This document shows positions 41,671-51,075 of a stretch of 64,000 bases of DNA, piece by piece (within the stretch, counting starts at the first letter, position 1; each line of letters starts with the position of its first letter). Below the pieces are notes generated by a model. It had not been told where the DNA came from. It was given only the letters and a program-made list of their open reading frames with translations, and did no database searches. Position numbers and translations under genes: made by a program. Where the stretch lies: NCBI RefSeq assembly GCF_015999305.1, contig NZ_JAEAGP010000001.1, forward strand, positions 2,232,001-2,296,000. The letters run 5' to 3'. Source of the stretch: Erythrobacter sp. YJ-T3-07 (lineage in GTDB: Bacteria > Pseudomonadota > Alphaproteobacteria > Sphingomonadales > Sphingomonadaceae).

Positions 41671-41751
41671 GAGGCTGCACAATCAGGCGCGAAGGGTTGC
41701 CACATGCAATCGAAATCGCGCATGTCCCGCAGCAAGTAATTAAAAAAGAAG

Positions 41752-43980
41752 ATGGGATTCGGGATGAAGAAGGTACTGGGGGGCCTCGGCCTGGCCCTGC
41801 TCGCGATCGTGCTGATCGTGGCAATCGGGCTGATGACGTGGGAGCCGTTTTTCGCTCGCGAAGGCGTCGCTCCTGAAGGCGACCAGACCTACACCGCCCA
41901 GATCGTGCGCGACGAGTTCGGCGTGCCGCATGTCTACGGCACAACCGATGCAGACGTCGCCTATGGTGTCGCCATCGCGCATGCCGAAGACGATTTCACG
42001 ACCCTGCAGGATGTCGTCGCGATGAGCCGCGGACGCTACGGCGCGATCGCGGGGCAGGACGGCGCAGCGGTCGACTATGCCTACCACCTGACCGGCGCGC
42101 GCGAGACGGCGGAGCGCGAGTGGCCCAAGCTGCCCGCGGATACGCGCGCGCTGCTGGACGCCTATGCGGTCGGCCTGAACGATTATGCGCGCGATCATCC
42201 GGGCGAGATCAAGCTGGGCAAGCTGTTCCCGGTCAACGGGATCGACATTGCCGCAGGCTTCGCGCTGCGCCAGCCGTTCTTCTTCGGGCTCGACCGCTAT
42301 CTGGGTCCGCTGGTCGAAGGCAAGCCGCTGCCACCCGAATACGGCCCTTCGCTGAGCGGCACCTCGACCATCGACGATGCGCCCCGGATCATGGACGATG
42401 CTGCGCAGGAGCCGCGCAAGACCGCCGATGCCAGACCGATCCCGATGGGGGAGGATGCGGAATACGCAGGCTCCAACGCCTTCGCAGTCGCGCCGGAAAA
42501 GTCGGGCGGGCCCACGATCCTGGTCTCCAATTCGCACCAGCCCTGGCGGGGTGGGGTCGCATGGTACGAACTGATCGTCCAGAGCGACGAGGGGTGGCAC
42601 TATGCGGGCGCCAACTTCCCCGGCAGCCCCTTCCCCTTCCTCGGCCATAACGAGACGCTGGGATGGACCAACACGGTCAACACGCCCGACATGATCGATA
42701 TCTACAAGCTGGTGCTGGACGACAGCGGCACCCGCTATCGCCTCGACGGCAAGTGGCGCGATCTGGAAGAGACCGACATCACCCTGCCGGTGCGCGTGGG
42801 TCCCTTCACCCTGCCGATCCGCCGCACGGTCTATCGCAGCGTGCACGGGCCGGTGGTGAAGAACGATCAGGGCGCCTTCGCGATCCGTTACGGCGGGATC
42901 GGCAGCATCGGCCAGCTCGACGCCTATTATCGGCTCAACAAAGCGAAGACCTATGACGAGTGGTACGGAATTCTCTCGCGCGGCCAGATACCCTCAACCA
43001 ACTTCATCTACGGCGATGCCGAGGGCAATATCGCCTATGTCTACAACGCGGCAATCCCGGAGCGGCAGGCCGGGCCCGACTGGCGCAAGGTTCTGCCCGG
43101 CGATGACAGCGCGCTGATCTGGCAGGACACGGTCGATTACGCATCCCTGCCCCAATATCTCAATCCCGCGAGCGGGTGGCTGATGAACGCCAACAACAAC
43201 CCATTCCTCGCCGCCGGGCCGGGCAGCGACCTGTCGCCGGACAGCGTCTCCCCGCTGATGGGGGTCGAGCTCAAGATGACCAACCGCGGGCTGCGTGCAT
43301 GGAAGCTGATGAGCGAGGCCGACCGGCTCGACAGCGATACGCTGATGCGGATCAAGTACGACACCGCGTATGAGAATGCAGGCTATATCAAGCGGATGAT
43401 GAACGATGTCCGCGCGATCGATCCGAACCAGCATCCCGACCTGGCCGAGGCACGCAGGCTGATGCTGGAATGGGATCTGACCGCCGACAATATCGGCCGT
43501 GCAGACTCGATCGCGTTGCTGATGGTCCGCGAATTCATGGCGTCGAGCTACCAGAAATCGCCCTGGCCCGATGCGGCGGAGGAACTGCGCCACTCGAAGG
43601 ATCACCTGCTCAAGTACTTCGGCAGCCTGACCCCGCCGATGAGCGAACTGCTGCGCCTGCGGCAGGGCGATGTGGACCTGCCGCTGGACGGCGGATCGGA
43701 CACGCTGCGCGCTTCCACCACCTGGAATGTCGATGATGACGGGCGGCTGTCGGTCAAGCATGGCGACAGCTTCATCCAGTGGGTCGAATGGCTGCCTGGC
43801 CAGCGCGTGACCTCGCGCTCGATCCAGCCTTACGGCGCGGCAACCACCCGGCCTGACAGCCCGCACTTCGTCGATCAGGCTACGCTGTTCATCCAGCATC
43901 GCTTGAAACCGGTTCATTTCTGGCGGGAGGACGCCTTGACCCACGCGACCAGCCGCAAAACGGTTTCCAGCCGACGCTGA
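41752..43980 (+). CDS. penicillin acylase family (S45) N-terminal nucleophile hydrolase
   Basis: The 742-residue precursor has an N-terminal signal anchor (about 6-28) and the S45 fold. Members are exported, self-cleave and hydrolyse amide bonds of beta-lactam side chains, acyl-homoserine lactones or related compounds. The autoproteolysis and nucleophile site is intact as YAG-SNAFAV (S241 becomes the beta-chain N-terminus), with the later NTVNTPD and RSVHGPVV motifs. The start at 41764 (MKKVLG) is an alternative. It is divergent from clpB and followed 77 nt later by an M16 peptidase. Confidence 0.9.
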   Translation: MGFGMKKVLGGLGLALLAIVLIVAIGLMTWEPFFAREGVAPEGDQTYTAQIVRDEFGVPHVYGTTDADVAYGVAIAHAEDDFTTLQDVVAMSRGRYGAIAGQDGAAVDYAYHLTGARETAEREWPKLPADTRALLDAYAVGLNDYARDHPGEIKLGKLFPVNGIDIAAGFALRQPFFFGLDRYLGPLVEGKPLPPEYGPSLSGTSTIDDAPRIMDDAAQEPRKTADARPIPMGEDAEYAGSNAFAVAPEKSGGPTILVSNSHQPWRGGVAWYELIVQSDEGWHYAGANFPGSPFPFLGHNETLGWTNTVNTPDMIDIYKLVLDDSGTRYRLDGKWRDLEETDITLPVRVGPFTLPIRRTVYRSVHGPVVKNDQGAFAIRYGGIGSIGQLDAYYRLNKAKTYDEWYGILSRGQIPSTNFIYGDAEGNIAYVYNAAIPERQAGPDWRKVLPGDDSALIWQDTVDYASLPQYLNPASGWLMNANNNPFLAAGPGSDLSPDSVSPLMGVELKMTNRGLRAWKLMSEADRLDSDTLMRIKYDTAYENAGYIKRMMNDVRAIDPNQHPDLAEARRLMLEWDLTADNIGRADSIALLMVREFMASSYQKSPWPDAAEELRHSKDHLLKYFGSLTPPMSELLRLRQGDVDLPLDGGSDTLRASTTWNVDDDGRLSVKHGDSFIQWVEWLPGQRVTSRSIQPYGAATTRPDSPHFVDQATLFIQHRLKPVHFWREDALTHATSRKTVSSRR

Positions 43981-44057
43981 AAGTGCTTATTTAGTCACCG
44001 GATTTCAGGCTTTTGAATTCGCCGAGACTGCTTTTTTCCGAATTAGGGGACACAGAC

Positions 44058-46898
44058 ATGCTTCGTACCACCAAGACCAGCCTGACCGCGCTTGCGGTCG
44101 CGCTTGCCACACCCGCTCTGGTCGCAACTCCGGCCTTCGCGCAGGATGCCGAGAGTGCCGAGGCTGCCCCGCTCGACGATCTGGTCGATCAGGTTGCGAT
44201 CCCCTACACCCAGTTCGAACTCGACAACGGGCTGACCGTGATCGTCCACGAAGACCGCAAGGCGCCGATCGTCGGCGTGGCGGTGTGGTACAATGTCGGA
44301 TCGAAAGACGAGCCCAAGGGCGAAACCGGCTTTGCCCACCTCTTCGAACACCTGATGTTCAACGGGTCGGAAAACGCGCCCAACGACTATTTCCAGTATC
44401 TGCAGGAAATGGGCGCGACCGATTACAACGGCACCACCAATTTCGACCGTACCAACTATTTCCAGACCGTGCCGACCGGCGCGCTGGACCGTGCGCTGTG
44501 GCTGGAAAGCGACCGCATGGGTTACCTGCTGGGCGCGATCACGCAGGAGAAGCTCGATAACCAGCGCGGCGTCGTCCAGAACGAGAAGCGTCAGGGCGAC
44601 AACCAGCCGGGCGGCCTGGTGTTCTACGAGATCATCAAGGCTCTCTACCCCGAAGGGCACCCCTACGACCACAACGTGATCGGTTCGATGGCCGATCTCG
44701 ACGCTGCCACGCTGGACACCGTGCAGAAGTGGTTCCGCGACAATTACGGCCCCAACAACGCGACTCTGGTGCTCGCCGGCGACATTTCCGCCGCCGAAGC
44801 GAAGCCGCTGGTCGAGAAGTATTTCGGCGCGATCCCGCGCGGCCCGGTCAATAATCCGGCTGAGGCCGAGGCCCCCGTGCTCAAGCAGGACATCCGCAAG
44901 GTCATGAAGGATCAGGTCGCTGCGACCAGCATCGACAAGTACTATTCCGTCCCCGGCATCACCGACCGCGATCTGACCGCGCTGTCCGTCGGCGCGCAGA
45001 TCCTCGGCGGGCTGTCCTCCAGCCGGCTCGACAATGCCCTGGTCCGTGACGAAAAGCTCGCGATCAGCGTCAACGCGGGCAACTACGCCTTCCAGCGGGT
45101 CGGCATCCTCGACGTCGGCGCGACGGTGAAGCCCGGCGTCGATCCCGCCGTGGTCGAGAAGCGCCTGAACGAGATCCTCGCCGACTTCATCGAAAACGGC
45201 CCGACCGAAGACGAAGTGCGCCGTGCGGCGACCTCGAACCTCGCCGGCACGATCCGCGGCCTCGAACAGGTCGGCGGCTTCGGCGGCAAGGCAGTCACGC
45301 TGGCACAGGGCGAAGTGCTTGCCGGCGATCCCGGTTTCTTCGAACGTCAGATGAACATCCTCGCCACGCTGACCCCGGGTGAAGTCAAGGCGGCGATGCA
45401 GAAGTGGATGACCCGCCCCGCGATGACCCTGGTGCTCGAACCCGGCGAACGCGAAGGCGAGTATGAAGAAGCGGCCAGCGTCGGCGCGACCGACGACGCG
45501 GCGGAAGAGGCAGCGCCCGCAGCCAGCGAAATCACGGTCACCAAGGTCCGCCCGGCACCCGAGATTTCCCAGCTCACCGCGCTCGACTTCCCCGACGTGA
45601 CCGAGGCCGCGCTGCCCAACGGCATCAAGGTCTATTACGCGCAGCGCGACACTGTGCCTGCCACCCGCGTGACGATCAGCTTCGATGCCGGCTCCGCCGC
45701 GGACCCGCTCGACAAGCGCGGGCTCGAAGGCATGACGCTGGGCCTGATGGAAGAAGGCACCACCAGCCTCAATTCGCGCGAACTCGCCGAAGCGCAGGAG
45801 CGGCTGGGTGCGAACATCAGCGTCGGCGGCGGCGTCGACCGGTCCAGCTTCACGCTCTCGTCGCTGACCGCCAACCTCGAACCCTCGCTCGACCTGCTGG
45901 CCGACGTGGTGCGCAATCCCGCGTTCGACCCGCAGGAGCTCGAGCGGGTTCGCACGCAGACCGTCACCAGCATCCAGCAGGCGCTCAAGAGCCCCAGCGG
46001 CATGGCCTACTACGTCGCCACCCCGCTCGTTTACGGCAAAGACAATCCCTATGGCGGCTCGGGCACGGTCGAGTCGGTCGGCGCGCTGACCCGCGACGAT
46101 CTGGTGAACTTCAAGCAGACCTGGCTGCGTCCGGACAACGCGACGATCTTCGTCGTTTCCAACCTTTCGCTGGACGAGGTCATGCCCGACCTCACCGAAG
46201 CGTTCGGCAACTGGTCCGCTCCGGCGACGCCGAAGGGCAAGAAGGACTTCAGCTCGCTCGCCACGACGCCCGAATCGGCGCGGATCGTGCTGGTGAACCG
46301 GCCCAATTCGCCGCAGAGCTTCATCGTCGGCGGCGAGATCACGCCGTTCTCTTCCAGCGATGAGTCGATCGTCGACCTGACCAACGCCAACAACGCGCTG
46401 GGCGGCAACTTCCTCGCCCGGCTCAACATGAACCTGCGCGAGACCAAGGGCTGGAGCTACGGCGTACGCGGTGCACCGCGGCTCGACGAGAACGCGGTCG
46501 CCTATTTCATCCAGGCACCGGTTCAGGCGGACCGCACAGGCGATGCACTGGCGGAGATGATCCGCGAGGTCGGTGAATTCGTCACCACCCGCGGCGTGAC
46601 CGAGGAAGAGCTGACCCGGAACGTAAACAACGAGATCCGCCAGCTTCCCGGCCAGTTCGAGACTTCGGGCGCGGTGCTCGGCGCGATGCAGCGCAACGTC
46701 ATGCTCGATCGCCCGATGGACTATTACGAAACGCTCGCGGACAAATATCGCGCGCAGACGGCCGAAAGCCTCAACGCCGCGGCACGCAAGGCGATCAACC
46801 CCGATGGCTTCGTGTGGGTCGTGGTCGGCGATGCCGAAAAGGTCCGCCCGCAGCTCGACCAGCTCGGCCTGCCGGTGGAAACCATCGAGGTCGAGTAA
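44058..46898 (+). CDS. M16-family zinc metallopeptidase (double domain, periplasmic)
   Basis: The start at 44058 (MLRTTKTSLT) follows AGGGGA and opens a signal peptide ending PAFAQ; the product is 946 residues. The inverted zinc motif HLFEH (H94, E97, H98) and the downstream Glu in VVQNEKRQGDN form the active site of the first M16 module. A second module from about residue 520 (LDFPDVTEAALPNGIKVYYAQRD) lacks HxxEH and is structural, as is common in pitrilysin-like pairs. A low-complexity acidic linker separates the halves. It would degrade short peptides in the periplasm. Confidence 0.94.
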   Translation: MLRTTKTSLTALAVALATPALVATPAFAQDAESAEAAPLDDLVDQVAIPYTQFELDNGLTVIVHEDRKAPIVGVAVWYNVGSKDEPKGETGFAHLFEHLMFNGSENAPNDYFQYLQEMGATDYNGTTNFDRTNYFQTVPTGALDRALWLESDRMGYLLGAITQEKLDNQRGVVQNEKRQGDNQPGGLVFYEIIKALYPEGHPYDHNVIGSMADLDAATLDTVQKWFRDNYGPNNATLVLAGDISAAEAKPLVEKYFGAIPRGPVNNPAEAEAPVLKQDIRKVMKDQVAATSIDKYYSVPGITDRDLTALSVGAQILGGLSSSRLDNALVRDEKLAISVNAGNYAFQRVGILDVGATVKPGVDPAVVEKRLNEILADFIENGPTEDEVRRAATSNLAGTIRGLEQVGGFGGKAVTLAQGEVLAGDPGFFERQMNILATLTPGEVKAAMQKWMTRPAMTLVLEPGEREGEYEEAASVGATDDAAEEAAPAASEITVTKVRPAPEISQLTALDFPDVTEAALPNGIKVYYAQRDTVPATRVTISFDAGSAADPLDKRGLEGMTLGLMEEGTTSLNSRELAEAQERLGANISVGGGVDRSSFTLSSLTANLEPSLDLLADVVRNPAFDPQELERVRTQTVTSIQQALKSPSGMAYYVATPLVYGKDNPYGGSGTVESVGALTRDDLVNFKQTWLRPDNATIFVVSNLSLDEVMPDLTEAFGNWSAPATPKGKKDFSSLATTPESARIVLVNRPNSPQSFIVGGEITPFSSSDESIVDLTNANNALGGNFLARLNMNLRETKGWSYGVRGAPRLDENAVAYFIQAPVQADRTGDALAEMIREVGEFVTTRGVTEEELTRNVNNEIRQLPGQFETSGAVLGAMQRNVMLDRPMDYYETLADKYRAQTAESLNAAARKAINPDGFVWVVVGDAEKVRPQLDQLGLPVETIEVE

Positions 46899-46915
46899 CG
46901 TTTATTGACACGAGT

Positions 46916-46942
46916 GTAGGTACGGGCAATGGCCCGTCCTAC
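46916..46942 (+). promoter_or_regulatory. 5' leader hairpin upstream of the small protein at 46969
   Basis: GTAGG-(T)-ACGGGC pairs with GCCCGT-CCTAC around a 4-nt loop, giving an 11-bp stem with one bulge between the M16 stop and the next start. A TTGACA lies just before it (46905-46910). It lacks a T tract, so a leader element or 3' end for the M16 transcript are both possible. Confidence 0.4.
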
Positions 46943-46968
46943 CGACACACGCGAGAGGAGTAACGCTT

Positions 46969-47274
46969 ATGTCCGTAGCCGGAACCTATGACACCGTCGT
47001 CAAGAGCCCGATGGGCGACCAGAAGGGCACCTTCACCGTCGTCCCGGGCGACGATGGCAACACCTTCACCGGCTCGATGGCCGGCGGAATGGGCTCGATG
47101 GACGTGAAAGACGGCACCATCGACGGCAACACGCTCAAGTGGAAGATGGACATGACTGTCCCGATGCCGATGGAGCTCAACTGCGAAGCGACCGTCGACG
47201 GCGACCAGATGACCGGCAAGGTCAACGCCGGTGCCTTCGGCGACATGCCGCTGACCGGTCAGAAGCAGGGCTAA
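46969..47274 (+). CDS. small Met/Gly-rich protein of unknown function
   Basis: The 101-residue product has a strong ribosome site (GAGAGGAG) and no signal peptide. It is built of short strands with Gly/Asp turns (TYDTVVKSPMGDQKGTFTVVPGDDGNTFTGSMAGGMG, then DGTIDGNTLKWKMDMT and EATVDGDQMTGKVNAG), the look of a small beta barrel or half-lipocalin. It is rich in Met (10 residues including the start). It has its own terminator. I do not recognise a family. Confidence 0.75.
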   Translation: MSVAGTYDTVVKSPMGDQKGTFTVVPGDDGNTFTGSMAGGMGSMDVKDGTIDGNTLKWKMDMTVPMPMELNCEATVDGDQMTGKVNAGAFGDMPLTGQKQG

Positions 47275-47297
47275 CCCCCGCTTTTTGCAAAGACGAC

Positions 47298-47332
47298 AAG
47301 GGCTCCGGACCGATGGGTTCGGGGCCCTTTTT
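47298..47332 (+). terminator. Rho-independent terminator of the small protein
   Basis: AAGGGC pairs with GCCCTT, extended inward by an imperfect TCCGGACC/GGTTCGGG stem, with a GATG loop and a T run at the end, 24 nt after the stop. Confidence 0.7.
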
Positions 47333-47428
47333 CGTGGGCACCTTCCGGGGCTTCCCGTTGGCGCAATTTCTTGGCTAGAAGGGCGCGAGGGGCCGCCGCT
47401 GATGCGGCGTAGTGTCGCGGAGGGCTGG

Positions 47429-48202
47429 ATGCAGATCAATCGAACAATGGCGGTGCTGATCGCACTGGTGGTGCTGCTGGTCGGCGCGGTCGCCTTCCTG
47501 CTCGGTCAGCGCAGCTCGCCCGACAGCGAGCCCGAACCTGCGCCCACCGACAGCGCGATCATTTCCTCACAGGATCCATATGCGGGGGAAACCCCGGAGG
47601 CGGAGGCCACGGCCCCGCCCGCGCTCGCGGTCAGGATCGGGCGCGACGGCCCGCACGCGAGCGCGTGTGAGCGGATCGGCCGGGTCGCCAATCTTCCCCG
47701 CGGGGCTGACGATTTCCTCGCCGTGCGCGAAGCACCCAGCGCCGATGCGACCATGATCGACGAACTGGGCGATGACGCGCCCTTCTACCTTTGCGACCGG
47801 CAGGGCGGCTGGTTCGGGATCGTCTATCTGAGCGATAGAACCCTGCCCGCGGACGACCGCTGCGGGCTGGAGAACTCGGTCGGCAGCCCCCGCGCCTATT
47901 CGGGCGACTGCCTGACCGGCTGGGTCGCCAGCCGCTATGTCGACGCGAGCGGCCCGCAGGATTCCGACGAGCCCTATGTAGAAGAGGATGACACCGCCCA
48001 AAGCCGCACGGTGCAGGTGAGCGCGACTGGGCCGACCCAGGTGGTCGCGTCCATGCGCATGTCGCTGAAAGCAGAGACCGATTACGGCAAGCCGGTCGGC
48101 CAGCGCGCAGATGGCAACCGGGTGAGCTGCCGCGAAACCGGGACCGGCGACGCCGCGTGGACCTGCACCGCGACCTACACGATCACGAACCAGCCCCAGT
48201 AA
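47429..48202 (+). CDS. membrane-anchored protein with an SH3-like domain
   Basis: The start at 47429 (MQINRTMAVLIAL) follows GGAGGG and gives 257 residues; an in-frame start at 47285 lies inside the preceding terminator region and is rejected. One N-terminal helix (about 6-27) is followed by a Pro/Glu-rich linker and a bacterial-SH3-like region (ADDFLAVREAPSADATMIDELGDDAPFYLCDRQGGWFGIVYL ... CLTGWVASRYVDA). The C-terminal part contains a separate beta region with paired cysteines (SCRETGTGDAAWTCTATYTI). It is probably periplasmic. Its last 20 nt overlap the convergent trmL gene. Confidence 0.78.
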   Translation: MQINRTMAVLIALVVLLVGAVAFLLGQRSSPDSEPEPAPTDSAIISSQDPYAGETPEAEATAPPALAVRIGRDGPHASACERIGRVANLPRGADDFLAVREAPSADATMIDELGDDAPFYLCDRQGGWFGIVYLSDRTLPADDRCGLENSVGSPRAYSGDCLTGWVASRYVDASGPQDSDEPYVEEDDTAQSRTVQVSATGPTQVVASMRMSLKAETDYGKPVGQRADGNRVSCRETGTGDAAWTCTATYTITNQPQ

Positions 48203-48653
48203 ACTGCCCGCGCATGGCCTGATAGGCCGCCGCGGCGACCGTGTTGGCGAGATTGAGCGAACGGACCTTGTCGCTCTTCATCGGCAGGCTGACCATCTGT
48301 TCGCGATGCGCCTCCACGATCTCGGGCGGCAGCCCCTTGGTCTCGCGCCCGAACACCAGGTAGGCATCAGCCGGATAATCCGGCTGGTAGAAATCGCGCG
48401 GAGCATATTCCTCAAACAGGAACAGCTGGTCGGCGCGGGGGCTGCGATCTTCCACAAACGCCTCCCAGCTGCGAAATTCCGCCAGCCGGATATGCTGCCA
48501 GTAATCCAGCCCCGCCCGCTTCAACCGCGTATCGGTGATCGTGAAGCCAAGCGGATGGATCAGCACGAGTTCCATGTCGAGCGCCACGCAGGTGCGCCCG
48601 ACCGCACCGGTATTCCCGGCGATCTCCGGATTGACGAGGACGATGGAGGTCAT
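48183..48653 (-). CDS. trmL: tRNA (cytidine(34)-2'-O)-methyltransferase, SPOUT family
   Basis: TrmL methylates the ribose of wobble C/U34 in tRNA-Leu isoacceptors. The 156-residue product has the SPOUT trefoil-knot motifs NPEIAGNTGAVGRTCVALDMELVLIHPLGF, LVFGRETKGLPPEIV and the SAM-binding SLPMKSDKVRSLNLANTVAAAAYQAMRG. Length and motifs are typical. It overlaps the convergent SH3-like gene by 20 nt and follows the SGNH hydrolase by 15 nt. Confidence 0.93.
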   Translation of the reverse strand: MTSIVLVNPEIAGNTGAVGRTCVALDMELVLIHPLGFTITDTRLKRAGLDYWQHIRLAEFRSWEAFVEDRSPRADQLFLFEEYAPRDFYQPDYPADAYLVFGRETKGLPPEIVEAHREQMVSLPMKSDKVRSLNLANTVAAAAYQAMRGQFTGAGS

Positions 48654-48668
48654 CTTGTCTTGTCGCGC

Positions 48669-49430
48669 TCAGTTCGCAGTCTTGTGAATATCCGCAGGCA
48701 AGGCATGCACCAGCACCTCTACCCCACGCGGATTGAGATGCGTGCCATCCTCGGAAAATTCTTCGCGCAAGGCACCATCGGGAGCCAGAACCGGGCGCAG
48801 ATCGACGAACCGCGCATTCGGGCCGGGGTCTGTCGCCAGCATCGCGTCGAGCGCGGCGATGGTCCGGTTAGCGTCCAGGCAGTAGTCCGCAGAGGCGGTG
48901 CATGGCAGGGGCGAGAGCACGGTGACCGCGATGCCCGCTTCGTCCAGCCTGGTAACCGTGGTCAGAATATCGCGGTGGATCATTTCGGCAGATCGCCCTG
49001 CGACCGCATCGTTGATACCGACGAGCAGAACCGCCCGATTCGCCCTTGCGGCGAGTACGGAGTCCAGCCGATCGGGCAGCCAGGCGGCATAGTCGCCGGG
49101 GATCGCGCGGTTGGCGATATCCACCCCCGGCAGCCAGTCGCGCCACTGGACCCGGCCGAGGATCGAGTCGCCGACCATCACGATGTCGGCCGGGGTTGCC
49201 GCAGCTGCAAAGAAATCGACCTGTTCGCGGTAACTTGCGGGCCGTTCCTTATCCTGAATCGCAAGCGGATCGGCATCCGGCCCGAACGTCGCCAGCTTCA
49301 GATCGACATATTGCGGATAGGGAAACACGCCGCGTGTGACCGCGACATGGCCCCACAGATAGCCCAGCGCCACCAGCCCCAGCGCACCCAGCGCGCGGAG
49401 CCAGTATCGCCGGACTATGGCGAAGTTCAC
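48669..49430 (-). CDS. SGNH/GDSL-like hydrolase with membrane anchor
   Basis: The GTG start overlaps the gatB stop (GTGA, 49427-49430); the product is 253 residues. One N-terminal helix (about 8-28) anchors it. The SGNH blocks are present: [10 protein letters not shown] (block I Ser), [15 protein letters not shown] (block III Asn) and DGTHLNPRG (block V Asp/His). Such enzymes hydrolyse esters, for example O-acetyl groups on glycans or lipids. Translational coupling with gatB is unexpected, given the unrelated role. Confidence 0.88.
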   Translation of the reverse strand: MNFAIVRRYWLRALGALGLVALGYLWGHVAVTRGVFPYPQYVDLKLATFGPDADPLAIQDKERPASYREQVDFFAAAATPADIVMVGDSILGRVQWRDWLPGVDIANRAIPGDYAAWLPDRLDSVLAARANRAVLLVGINDAVAGRSAEMIHRDILTTVTRLDEAGIAVTVLSPLPCTASADYCLDANRTIAALDAMLATDPGPNARFVDLRPVLAPDGALREEFSEDGTHLNPRGVEVLVHALPADIHKTAN

Positions 49431-50926
49431 CCCAGCTTGTCCTTCAGGATCTGGTTGACCACCGCCGGGTTGGCCTTGCCCTGCATCGCCTTCATCGTCT
49501 GGCCGACGAAGAAGCCGAAAAGCTTATCCTTCCCGCCGCGATATTCTGCCACCTTGTCTTCATTGGCGGCGATGATCGCGTCGATCGCTTCCTCGATCGC
49601 GCCGGTGTCGCTGACCTGCTTGAGGCCTTCGCTGTCGGCGATTTCTTCGGGGTCGCGGCCGGTCTTGAGGACGATCTCGTAGATTTCCTTGGCCTGTCCG
49701 CCCGAAATCTCGCCTTTGTCCTGCATCGCGAGGATGCTGGCCTGCGCCTCTGCGGTGGCGTGCGCGGGATCGGCTTCTTCGCCGAGCGACTTCATGACGC
49801 CCGGCGCGACCGACAGCGCCCAGTTGGCGACCTGCGTGGCGACCGCCTTCTCGGGTTTGCCGATCTTCGCCGCGGTGGCGGAGAGCAGCGTTTCGAAGCG
49901 GCCGAAGGTTTCCACCTCGGCGGTCAGTTCGCGCGCGTTGTAGGGCGTGAGGCCCAGCTCGCCTTCGTAGCGCGCACGCTTGGCGTCGGGCAGTTCGGGC
50001 AGGCTTTCGCGGCATTCGCTCAGGAAGGCATCGTCGAGTTCGAGCGGCAGCAGGTCGGGATCGGGGAAGTAGCGATAATCGTGCGCGTCTTCCTTGCTGC
50101 GCATCGTGCGCGTGGCGCCGGTGGCGACGTCGAACAGGCGCGTTTCCTGATCGACCGTCCCGCCGCTTTCCAGCACGTCGACCTGGCGGTTCGCCTCGTA
50201 TTCGATGACCTGCATCACGAAGCGCACCGAGTTGACGTTCTTCGTCTCGGTCCGGGTGCCCAGCTCGCTATCGCCGACCTTGCGCACCGAGACGTTGACG
50301 TCCGCGCGCATCGAGCCTTCTTCCATGTTGCCGTCGCACGATCCGACATAGCGCAGGATCGACCTGAGCTTGCGCACGTAAGCCCCTGCTTCGGCGGGCG
50401 AAGTCATGTCCGGCTTGGAGACGATTTCCATCAGCGCGATGCCCACGCGGTTGAGATCGACGTAGGACATCGTCGGGTGCTGATCGTGCATCAGCTTGCC
50501 CGCGTCCTGCTCCACGTGGATGCGCTCGATCCCGATGACCTTGTCTTCGGGAATGCCCGCCTTCTCGTCCGCCTCGATCAGCAGCTGCCCCTCGCCCACG
50601 ATGGGGTGGTAGAGCTGGCTGATCTGATAACCCTGCGGCAGGTCGGCGTAGAAGTAGTTCTTGCGGTCGAACCGGCTCCAAGCGTTGATCTGAGCTTCGA
50701 TGGCCATGCCGGTGCGCACCGCCTGCCGGATGCACTCGCGGTTGGGCACGGGCAGCATGCCCGGCATCGCGGCGTCGATCAGGCTGACCTGCGTATTGGG
50801 CTCCGCGCCGAATTCGGTCGACGCGCCGCTGAACAGCTTCGCGTTGGAGGTGACCTGCGCGTGGACTTCGAGGCCGATCACGACCTCCCATTCGCCCGTC
50901 GCGCCCTGGATGCGGTAAGTGCTCAT
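49427..50926 (-). CDS. gatB: aspartyl/glutamyl-tRNA amidotransferase subunit B
   Basis: GatB activates mischarged Glu-tRNA-Gln or Asp-tRNA-Asn for amidation. The 499-residue product has the family pattern [34 protein letters not shown] at the N-terminus, [45 protein letters not shown] and a C-terminal YqeY-like tail domain ending [11 protein letters not shown]. Its ATG overlaps the stop of a 50-codon ORF (ATGA), and its stop overlaps the SGNH gene. Confidence 0.97.
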   Translation of the reverse strand: MSTYRIQGATGEWEVVIGLEVHAQVTSNAKLFSGASTEFGAEPNTQVSLIDAAMPGMLPVPNRECIRQAVRTGMAIEAQINAWSRFDRKNYFYADLPQGYQISQLYHPIVGEGQLLIEADEKAGIPEDKVIGIERIHVEQDAGKLMHDQHPTMSYVDLNRVGIALMEIVSKPDMTSPAEAGAYVRKLRSILRYVGSCDGNMEEGSMRADVNVSVRKVGDSELGTRTETKNVNSVRFVMQVIEYEANRQVDVLESGGTVDQETRLFDVATGATRTMRSKEDAHDYRYFPDPDLLPLELDDAFLSECRESLPELPDAKRARYEGELGLTPYNARELTAEVETFGRFETLLSATAAKIGKPEKAVATQVANWALSVAPGVMKSLGEEADPAHATAEAQASILAMQDKGEISGGQAKEIYEIVLKTGRDPEEIADSEGLKQVSDTGAIEEAIDAIIAANEDKVAEYRGGKDKLFGFFVGQTMKAMQGKANPAVVNQILKDKLG

Positions 50927-51075
50927 TCTTTATCCCACTTGGAGCCTTGCTTTTTGCGCCATTCGGTTTCCTCGCGACTCCGACGTCCTTTGTCGGAATA
51001 GGAGTTGCCGCCGCCGATACCGAGATAACCGATAGTACCGATTATGAATTCAAAGATGCGTTCAAAGCCGCTCAC
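50923..51075 (-). CDS. hidden 50-residue ORF between gatA and gatB
   Basis: A GTG at 51073-51075 overlaps the gatA stop (GTGA) and the TGA at 50925-50923 overlaps the gatB ATG (ATGA), so the ORF fills the intergenic space exactly. GGAG lies a few bases upstream of the GTG. The product begins [17 protein letters not shown] and ends [10 protein letters not shown]: a hydrophobic, glycine-rich N-terminal half (about 7-24), able to lie in or on a membrane, and a strongly charged C-terminal half. I recognise no family. The double stop/start overlap and the ribosome site support real translation. Confidence 0.7.
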   Translation of the reverse strand: MSGFERIFEFIIGTIGYLGIGGGNSYSDKGRRSREETEWRKKQGSKWDKE

